From: Lentzea alba
GTDB lineage: Bacteria; Actinomycetota; Actinomycetes; Mycobacteriales; Pseudonocardiaceae
Assembly: GCF_011067745.1 (NCBI RefSeq)
Contig: NZ_JAAMPJ010000020.1
Coordinates: 62,001 to 126,000, forward strand
Direction: 5' to 3'
DNA length: 64,000 nt
Of the stretch, positions 41,538 through 47,333 are shown piece by piece. The stretch's first letter is position 1, and each line of letters opens with the position of its first letter. Under the pieces are notes generated by a model. It searched no databases, had not been told where the DNA came from, and saw only the letters and a list, made by a program, of their open reading frames with translations. The translations under genes were made by a program, and so were the position numbers.

Positions 41538-42356
41538 TCAGTCCTTACGACCGACGCCAGCGTACAAGAACATGTTCATGGACGCCTCGTCGGCGAAGTC
41601 CCCGGGTCCGTCCGGTCGCCATTCTCCACACCCGACCAGGCCCGGCTCCACCATTTCGAAACCTTCGAACAGCGCGTTGACCTGCTCGTGCGTGCGCATG
41701 TGCATCTGGTCGGCGCTCTTGCTCCGGTTCACCACCGCGGCGGCCTGGTCGACGCTCTCGTCGATCTGGTCCTTGGCGACGTGCGTCATCGCGATGAAGC
41801 TGCCGGCGGGCAGCGCGTCGCGGTAGTGGGCGACGAGCTTCTCCGGGCTGTCCTCGTCCGGCACCCAGTGCAGCATGAGCAGCATCAACAGCCCGATCGG
41901 CTCGTCGAAACGCAGCAGCCGCCGCACGTCGGGCGCCGACAGCACGGCCTCCGGATCGCGCATGTCGGCCTGCACGATTGCAGCATTTTCGTTGTCAGCC
42001 AGCATCAGTTGGCTGTGCGCGACGGCAACGGGGTCCTTGTCGACGTAGACGATTCGCGCAGCCGGGTCGCGGTCCTGCGCCACCTCGTGCACGTTCATGA
42101 CCGTCGGGATGCCGGAACCGATGTCGAGGAACTGACGAATGCCCTGGTCCATCAGGAAGTTCACCGCGCGGCCGAGGAACCGCCGGTTGAGCCGGGCCAC
42201 GTTGGGCAGCCCCGGCACGAGCTTCTCGATCTGGGAACCGACCTGGCGGTCGGCGGCGAAGTTGTGGGCGCCGCCGAGGATGTAGTCGTAGACGCGGGCC
42301 ATGCTCGGCACGTTCGTGTCGATGCCGAGCGGCACCCAGTCCTGGGTCTCTGCCAC
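41538..42356 (-). CDS. S-adenosyl methyltransferase (PF04672 type), module copy 3
   Basis: 272 aa from the GTG at 42354-42356, again behind GAAGAGGTG; a GTG three codons upstream is possible. Opening DWVPLGIDTNVPSMARVYDYILGGAHNFAADR and motif I FLDIGSGIPTVMNVHE define the family. Clearly more distant than copies 1 and 2 are from each other (RQVGSQIEKLVPGLPNVARLNRRFLGRAV; MHMRTHEQVNALFEGFEMVEPGLVGCGEWR). Ends 103 nt from the GGDEF-EAL start, the same spacing as in modules 1 and 2. Confidence 0.9.
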   Translation of the reverse strand: MAETQDWVPLGIDTNVPSMARVYDYILGGAHNFAADRQVGSQIEKLVPGLPNVARLNRRFLGRAVNFLMDQGIRQFLDIGSGIPTVMNVHEVAQDRDPAARIVYVDKDPVAVAHSQLMLADNENAAIVQADMRDPEAVLSAPDVRRLLRFDEPIGLLMLLMLHWVPDEDSPEKLVAHYRDALPAGSFIAMTHVAKDQIDESVDQAAAVVNRSKSADQMHMRTHEQVNALFEGFEMVEPGLVGCGEWRPDGPGDFADEASMNMFLYAGVGRKD

Positions 42357-42400
42357 GGGGAACACCTCTTCGGTTCGTGGCGTTCGGGGGAAGACGCATG

Positions 42401-42407
42401 AGCTTAG
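42401..42407 (-). promoter_or_regulatory. AGCTTAG box, methyltransferase promoter 3
   Basis: Shortened form of the AAGCTTAG word of modules 1 and 2 at a similar distance from the methyltransferase GTG, giving TAAGCT on the minus strand. Confidence 0.35.
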
Positions 42408-42454
42408 TCACCCGAGCGGTGTGTGCACTGAACCATCAGAGTGACTCGGAACCA

Positions 42455-42494
42455 CCCGTTCAGGCACTGTCGTCTTCCCCCAAACGGCTCCTAG
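42455..42494 (+). promoter_or_regulatory. P450 promoter/operator of module 3
   Basis: The palindrome is degraded (CCCGTTCAGG, 42455-42464), but ACTGTC (42466-42471), the 17-nt spacer and TCCTAG (42489-42494) are kept. The promoter core is thus better conserved than the palindrome. Confidence 0.45.
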
Positions 42495-42535
42495 GGTGGT
42501 CCGTCCCCATTCGGTCCAACTCCGCAGGAGCCCGA

Positions 42536-43846
42536 ATGCCCGTCCCGGTGGCCCCCCGCCGCTGGCCGTTACTCGGGCACACCCCGGCGATGCTCACCCA
42601 GCGCGCCAAGTTCACCGACGCGCTGCACGAGCACGGCGACGTGGTGCGCCTGGACCTCGGTCCACTGCACGCGTACTTCGTCTCCGACCCCGCGCTGACC
42701 CACGAAGTGCTGGTGACACAGGGCTCGAAGTTCCGCAAGGGCGCGATGTTCGACAAGTTCCAGCCGTACCTGGGGACCGGGCTGCTGCTGTCGAACGGCG
42801 AGTACCACCTGCGACAGCGCCGGATGATGCAGCCGGCGTTCCACCGGGAACGAATTGAAGCGTATGCCTCGACGATGGCTCGTGCTGCTGCTTCGCTGGC
42901 CGCGCGCTGGCAGCCGGGCGAGATCCGCACCATCGAGAACGACATGCAGGAGCTCGCGGTCACCATCGTCGGTGAGGCGCTCTTCTCGACCGAGATCGGG
43001 CAGCGCGCCGTCGAGGAGGTCCGCCGGTCCATCTTCACGGTCATCCAGCAGGGCATGATCCGCGCGCTGTCGCCGTCCTTCGTCGAAAAGCTCCCGATTC
43101 CAGGCAACAGGGAATTCGACGCCGCCATCGCCCGCATGAAAGCCGTGGTGCTGCAGGTGATCGAGAGCTGGCGCGCCGACGGCACCGACCACGGCGACGT
43201 CCTCTCGATGCTCCTGCTGGCGCAGGAGGACGGCGTGGGCATGACCGACCAGCAGACCTACGACGAAGTGCTCACCCTGCTGACCGCCGGCATCGAAACC
43301 ACCGCGATCGCCCTGGCCTGGGCGCTCTACGAGGTCGGGCAGCATCCCGAGATCGAACGCCGCTTGCACGCCGAGGTCGACGCGGTCGTCGGCGATCGCC
43401 CCGTGACGTTCGCCGACGTGAGCTCGTTGGTCCACACAGGACAGATAGTGCAGGAGACCCTGCGGAAGTACCCGATCTGGTTCGTGATGCGCAGAACCCT
43501 CACCGAGGTGCAACTCGGTGACGTCACCCTCCCTGCGGGCGCCGAGGTGATCGTCAGCCCGCACGCCCTGCACCACGACGAGCGCTACTTCCCCGAACCC
43601 CAGCGCTTCAACCCCGACCGCTGGACACCGGAGTTCGTGTCCGCTCTTCCGCGCGGCGCGTTCATCCCGTTCGGCGGCGGCAACCGCCAGTGCCTGGGCA
43701 ACGTCTTCGCCCAGACCGAGATCGTCATCACCCTCGCGACCATCGCCGCCCGCTGGCAGCTGGTCCCCACCCGTCCGGCGCGCGTGAAGTTCACGTCCGC
43801 CCCGTACCCCGACGGCCTGCTGATGAAAGCCGTCCCCCGCAACTAG
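42536..43846 (+). CDS. Cytochrome P450, module copy 3 (diverged)
   Basis: 436 aa from the ATG at 42536 with CAGGAG upstream. Hallmarks: HLRQRRMMQPAFH, I-helix AGIETTAIALAW, ExxR as ETLRKY, PQRFNPDRW and heme loop FIPFGGGNRQCLGNVFA. The F-G region, AQEDGVGMTDQQ loop and the strand after the K helix (WFVMRRTLTEVQLGDVTL) differ most from copies 1 and 2. The next gene's ATG is 17 nt after the stop, with GGAGG between, so the P450-hydrolase coupling is kept in all three modules. Confidence 0.95.
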   Translation: MPVPVAPRRWPLLGHTPAMLTQRAKFTDALHEHGDVVRLDLGPLHAYFVSDPALTHEVLVTQGSKFRKGAMFDKFQPYLGTGLLLSNGEYHLRQRRMMQPAFHRERIEAYASTMARAAASLAARWQPGEIRTIENDMQELAVTIVGEALFSTEIGQRAVEEVRRSIFTVIQQGMIRALSPSFVEKLPIPGNREFDAAIARMKAVVLQVIESWRADGTDHGDVLSMLLLAQEDGVGMTDQQTYDEVLTLLTAGIETTAIALAWALYEVGQHPEIERRLHAEVDAVVGDRPVTFADVSSLVHTGQIVQETLRKYPIWFVMRRTLTEVQLGDVTLPAGAEVIVSPHALHHDERYFPEPQRFNPDRWTPEFVSALPRGAFIPFGGGNRQCLGNVFAQTEIVITLATIAARWQLVPTRPARVKFTSAPYPDGLLMKAVPRN

Positions 43847-43863
43847 TTGGAGGTAGTTCCACC

Positions 43864-44853
43864 ATGCGTTTCCGCCGGCTGTGCGCCGCGGCTCTGCTCG
43901 CCACCGGAACCCTGCTCGCCCCACTCCCCGCCTCGGCCGCCACGACCTGCCAGGACGTCAGCTACCCAGTGCGAGTCGGCCTCACCCCGCTGATCACCTC
44001 GCAGGAAACCATGGCCGCCAGGCTGTGCGTGCCCAGCGGCGCCACCACCGTGCAAGTCCTCATCCCCGGCGGCACCTACGACAGGTCCTACTGGGACGTG
44101 GGCTTCGACCCAGCCACCCACTCCTTCACCCGCGCGCAGAACAAAGCGGGCATCGCCACCCTGGCCCTGGACCGCCTGGGCACCGGCAAGAGCTCCAAAC
44201 CACTGAGCGCCATCGTCACCGCCTCAACCCAGGCAAGCGCAGTCCACCAGGTCGTCCAAACCCTGAAACCGCGCTTCGCCAAGGTGATCGTCGCAGGCCA
44301 CTCCATCGGCTCCGCGATGGCGATGATCGAAGCGGGCACCTGGCGCGACGTGGACGGCGTCCTGGTCACCGGCTTCACGCACAAGATGAACTACATCACC
44401 GTGGTCCCCGTGCTGGCCAACATGATCCCGGCCGGCCTGGACCTCGGCTACCTCACCACGATGCCGGACACCCGCTACAACGCGTTCCACAAACCGGGCC
44501 CGCTGGTCTCCGGCGCCATCTCGTTCGACGAAGCCACCAAGGACGTCTTCTCCGCAACCGAAGCGGTCGACACCATCCTGCTCAACACCGTCATCATCCC
44601 GATCAGCCGCAACATCAACGTCCCGGTCCTGATCGTCGTGGGCAACGACACCCACTTCTGCAGCTCCGGCCTCCCACTGATGGGCAGCGACTGCTCCTCG
44701 GCCGCGGCTCTGAAGGCCGACGAAGGCCAGTTCTTCCCGGCCGTGCCGCGCCTCGACACCTACGTCCTCAACGGCTACGGCCACTCCATCAACTACGCCC
44801 CGAACGCACCGGAGTACCACGCCGTCGTCGCCAACTGGTCGAAGACCCTCTAG
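43864..44853 (+). CDS. Secreted alpha/beta hydrolase, module copy 3
   Basis: 329 aa. Signal peptide MRFRRLCAAALLATGTLLAPLPASA, cleavage near ASA|AT. Nucleophile elbow AGHSIGSAMAMIEAG, catalytic His in GYGHSINYAPN. A stretch PVLIVVGNDTHFCSSG, where Asp could be the triad acid or a structural residue, replaces the VLSAQAREDYFCG of copy 1, and the loop GLTPLITSQETMAARLC is two residues longer. The last codons overlap the promoter of the downstream alkyltransferase-like gene. Unlike copies 1 and 2 it is not faced by another GGDEF-EAL gene. Confidence 0.88.
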   Translation: MRFRRLCAAALLATGTLLAPLPASAATTCQDVSYPVRVGLTPLITSQETMAARLCVPSGATTVQVLIPGGTYDRSYWDVGFDPATHSFTRAQNKAGIATLALDRLGTGKSSKPLSAIVTASTQASAVHQVVQTLKPRFAKVIVAGHSIGSAMAMIEAGTWRDVDGVLVTGFTHKMNYITVVPVLANMIPAGLDLGYLTTMPDTRYNAFHKPGPLVSGAISFDEATKDVFSATEAVDTILLNTVIIPISRNINVPVLIVVGNDTHFCSSGLPLMGSDCSSAAALKADEGQFFPAVPRLDTYVLNGYGHSINYAPNAPEYHAVVANWSKTL

Positions 44854-44854
44854 C

Positions 44855-44860
44855 TAGACT
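44855..44860 (+). promoter_or_regulatory. -10 box of a leaderless promoter for the ATL gene
   Basis: TAGACT ends 6 nt before the ATG at 44867, so transcription should begin at the start codon. The region just ahead of the ATG is CGGGGG. Confidence 0.45.
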
Positions 44861-44866
44861 CGGGGG

Positions 44867-45184
44867 ATGGACGAAGAGATCCACGAGCGGATCCGCGACT
44901 TCATCAAGGCCATCCCCCGCGGCCGCGTCGCCACCTACGGCGACATCGCTGATCTCGCCAAGGCACCGTCGCCACGGCTGGTCGGCCGCATCCTCAACGA
45001 GGACGGCCACGACCTGCCGTGGCAACGCGTGCTGAAGGCCGACGGCACCTGCGCCCCGCACCTGCGCGACACCCAGCTCCAGATGCTGCACGAGGAGGGC
45101 GTGCCGAACCTCGACGGCAAGGTCAACCTCCGCGAGTACCGCTGGGAAGACGCGCGCGAGGAAGAAGCCGAAGGCCTCTGGTGA
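44867..45184 (+). CDS. Alkyltransferase-like (ATL) DNA repair protein
   Basis: 105 aa. Matches the C-terminal domain of O6-alkylguanine-DNA alkyltransferases (IPRGRVATYGDIADLAKAPSPRLVGRIL is the DNA-binding helix-turn-helix with the 'RVatYGdiA' pattern), but the PCHRV active site reads PWQRV: the alkyl-accepting Cys is replaced by Trp, as in ATL proteins. These bind O6-alkylguanine and hand lesions to nucleotide excision repair without removing the alkyl group. It corresponds to the Rv3204 position of the conserved block, now separated from adnA by about 17.8 kb of inserted modules. Confidence 0.92.
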   Translation: MDEEIHERIRDFIKAIPRGRVATYGDIADLAKAPSPRLVGRILNEDGHDLPWQRVLKADGTCAPHLRDTQLQMLHEEGVPNLDGKVNLREYRWEDAREEEAEGLW

Positions 45185-45277
45185 CCAGGGCACCCGCACG
45201 GCCGGTCCCCAGCGACCCTCAACCCCGAACAAACCACCCGGTGGAACAGTTCCATTGAGGCCGGACCAGCACCAGCC

Positions 45278-45931
45278 TCATGCTGATTGCAGCAACACGG
45301 CCCGAGCCTCGTAGTACTTGCGCAGCAACGCATCGACCACAAGAGGATGCGCCCCGATCGGTTCGGACACGACGTCCGCACCGCACTCGGCGAGCGACCC
45401 GTGGAATGTCCCAGGTGCCAAGAGCCACGAGGCAACGGCCACGCGACGCCCCCGCGCCCCGGCCGCGAGATCGGCGACCACGTCGGGCACGCGGGGCGTC
45501 GCGGTCGCCACATACCCGACCGCCGAAGCCCCCAGCAACCGAGCCGCCCGTTGAACGTCGGCCAACGCCCGAGCGTCTGACGAACCCGCCGCGGCGAGCA
45601 CCACTGCGTCGCCGCGGCGGAAACCTGCTTCCCGCAACCGATCCCGCACCGCGGGCACCGCGTCCAACCCCAAGGGCGACGTCAGCACCACGTCTTGGCG
45701 CAGGCCGATCTGCTCGGGAATGTCCTTGCGCACGTGGTAACCGGAGGCCAGGAACACCGGCACCACGATGCACGGACCGTCCACAACGGACCGCACGTCC
45801 GGTTGCCGGACGTCGGCGTAGGCGACCTCGACCGGCACGTCCACCGAAGGCCGCACCAGCGAGGCGATCTCTTCACACACCACGGCTCCGCGCGGGTCGC
45901 GCGTGCCGTGGAAGGCCAGAACGAGCTTCAT
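45278..45931 (-). CDS. Sirohydrochlorin chelatase (CbiX/SirB family)
   Basis: 217 aa from the ATG at 45929-45931. Two-lobed chelatase: N-terminal motif AFHGTRDPRG (HGxRxP, metal ligand His), then IVVPVFLASGYHVRKDIPEQI with the second His, and a second lobe beginning AAAGSSDARALADVQRAARLLG. It should insert Fe(II) into sirohydrochlorin to make siroheme. It ends the nir operon, overlapping the HemD-like regulator by 4 nt, which fits supply of siroheme to NirB. CbiX relatives can insert Co for cobalamin, but the operon context argues for iron here. Confidence 0.88.
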   Translation of the reverse strand: MKLVLAFHGTRDPRGAVVCEEIASLVRPSVDVPVEVAYADVRQPDVRSVVDGPCIVVPVFLASGYHVRKDIPEQIGLRQDVVLTSPLGLDAVPAVRDRLREAGFRRGDAVVLAAAGSSDARALADVQRAARLLGASAVGYVATATPRVPDVVADLAAGARGRRVAVASWLLAPGTFHGSLAECGADVVSEPIGAHPLVVDALLRKYYEARAVLLQSA

Positions 45932-47022
45932 GCGGGCTCCATAGCGAGGCGGTAACCGCGTTTCACGACCGTGCACACCATCTGCGGTGATCCCAGCGCG
46001 GTCCGCAGCCGCCCGATGGCGGTCTCGACCGCGTGTTCCTCGCCGCCGGAAGGCAAAGCGGCCAACAGATCCTGACGAGAAACGACCCGTCCGCGAGCCG
46101 CCACCAAAGTGCGCAGCACCGCCATCGGCGCCGGGGCGACGGGGCGCAGTTCGCCGTCGATCACCACGGCCTGCGCCCGCATCTCCATGTCCCGGGAGGC
46201 GATCCGCAACCGGGTGGCACGCGCCGGCAACTCCACCGCCAGTTCGCGCACCATCGACCCGATCCGCGAGCGGGCCGGCTGCACCACCGGGATCCCGGCG
46301 GCCACCAACGGGCCGGCGGTGATCGCACCGACTCCGACCACCAGCACGTCGCGTCGCAGCATCGAGACCAGGTCCGCCTGGCGCGGGCCGGCGGTCCGCA
46401 GCACCGAAGACGCGGCTGGAGCGCTGGTGAACGTCAGCGCGTCCACCTGGCCGGCCAGCACCGCGTCGATCAACCGGTGCAACGGGCCCATGTCGGCCGG
46501 CGGCTCCCACCGGTACACGGGAATCTCCACCACGTCGGCGCCCGCGGCCCGCAGCGTGTTGACGAAGTCCGGCAACGGCTCGCCGTGCAACTGGATGGCG
46601 ACCCGCTTGCCCGAGACTCCCATGCGCAGCAGGTACTGCAGGAGTTCGGCGTTCGACTCGGACGACGGCGACCACGCCTCGACCAGCCCGGCCGCCCGCA
46701 CCGCGCCCTTGGCCTTCGGGCCGCGTGGCAGCACCACGGCGCCCTCCAGCGCGCGGTGCAGACGGCTGGCCAGTCCCCACCCCTCAGCGGCTTCGAACCA
46801 CCCGCGGAAACCGATCGCGGTGGTCGCGACCACGACGTCGACCGGCGCTGCCACCAGCCCCGACGTGGCCTGGTGCAGGTCGGCGTCGTCAGGCAGCGGC
46901 ACGATCCGGATGGCCGGACCGTGGATGACGGAGGCGCCCTTGCGTTCCAGCAGGGCGATCAGCTCGTCGGCGCGGCGGGCGGCGGTGACACCGATGGTGA
47001 AGCCCGCCAGCGGCGCGGTCAT
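45928..47022 (-). CDS. nnaR: HemD-like domain fused to a winged-helix regulator (NnaR type)
   Basis: 364 aa. Residues about 1-255 are a uroporphyrinogen-III synthase fold (GFTIGVTAARRADELIALLERKG; DALTFTSAPAASSVL; VGVGAITAGPLVAAGI). Residues about 270-360 are an OmpR-type winged helix (VAPAPMAVLRTLVAARGRVVSRQDLLAAL...VETAIGRLRTALG...VVKRGYRLAM). This fusion is the NnaR architecture, a coactivator of nitrate assimilation genes with GlnR in Streptomyces and mycobacteria. It is embedded between nirD and the chelatase with 4-nt overlaps on both sides, so it is made with the enzymes it probably regulates. Whether the HemD half is catalytic or only senses a tetrapyrrole cannot be told. Confidence 0.85.
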   Translation of the reverse strand: MTAPLAGFTIGVTAARRADELIALLERKGASVIHGPAIRIVPLPDDADLHQATSGLVAAPVDVVVATTAIGFRGWFEAAEGWGLASRLHRALEGAVVLPRGPKAKGAVRAAGLVEAWSPSSESNAELLQYLLRMGVSGKRVAIQLHGEPLPDFVNTLRAAGADVVEIPVYRWEPPADMGPLHRLIDAVLAGQVDALTFTSAPAASSVLRTAGPRQADLVSMLRRDVLVVGVGAITAGPLVAAGIPVVQPARSRIGSMVRELAVELPARATRLRIASRDMEMRAQAVVIDGELRPVAPAPMAVLRTLVAARGRVVSRQDLLAALPSGGEEHAVETAIGRLRTALGSPQMVCTVVKRGYRLAMEPA

Positions 47023-47333
47023 GTCACCTCCACTACGCCATCACGCACGCGAACCGCACGAACCGCGACGGAAACCGAAGGCTCGTCCAGGCACTTGCCG
47101 GTGGCCAGCTCGAAGGCCTGCTTGTACACCGGCGACACCACGACGGGAACGCCACCGCGATCGCCCACGATGCCGCGCGACAACACCGCGGCGCCGCTGA
47201 ACGGATCGATGTTGTCCAACGCGTGCAACGAACCGTCCGCGGTCAGGAACACCGCCACCTGGGAACCGTCGGGCAGCAGGGCAGCCACACCCTGCTCGGG
47301 ACGCAACAAGTCGAAGTCACAGACAACGGTCAC
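47019..47333 (-). CDS. nirD: Assimilatory nitrite reductase small subunit
   Basis: 104 aa Rieske-like fold without cluster ligands, as in bacterial NirD: CDFDLLRPEQGVAALLPDGSQVAVFLTADGSLHALDNIDPFSGAAVLSRGIVG, then VPVVVSPVYKQAFELATGKCLDEPSVSV. The Cys/His pairs of true Rieske proteins are absent. It overlaps nirB upstream (47330-47333) and the regulator downstream (47019-47022) by 4 nt each, so it is translated coupled to both. It joins NirB in NADH-dependent reduction of nitrite to ammonium. Confidence 0.95.
   Translation of the reverse strand: MTVVCDFDLLRPEQGVAALLPDGSQVAVFLTADGSLHALDNIDPFSGAAVLSRGIVGDRGGVPVVVSPVYKQAFELATGKCLDEPSVSVAVRAVRVRDGVVEVT

Larger units (their letters stand above)
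28326..44853. repeat. Tandem triplication of a four-gene module (~5.5 kb period)
   Basis: Three consecutive units: 28326-33851, 33848-39350 and 39347-44853. Each has the same order and orientation: PAS-GGDEF-EAL (-), S-adenosyl methyltransferase (-), P450 (+), secreted alpha/beta hydrolase (+). Unit starts are 5522 and 5499 nt apart. Units 1 and 2 are clearly the closest pair in all four proteins; unit 3 is diverged, so an older duplication was followed by a newer one. Neighbouring units overlap by 4 nt at convergent stop codons. Confidence 0.95.

Noticed and set aside
28326..44853. Conservon-type operon (kinase, roadblock, DUF742, GTPase, P450)
   Set aside because: Only the P450 is shared; no kinase, roadblock, DUF742 or GTPase gene is present.
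28326..44853. Assembly duplication artefact as the explanation for the three modules
   Set aside because: The copies differ throughout at protein and DNA level, the third strongly, so they are real paralogues rather than duplicated reads.
44867..45184. Functional O6-methylguanine-DNA methyltransferase
   Set aside because: The catalytic Cys of PCHR is replaced (PWQR), which defines alkyltransferase-like proteins.
45242..45254. TGGAACAGTTCCA palindrome as an operator or terminator
   Set aside because: Only 6-bp arms in a convergent gap, with no U tract and no supporting context.
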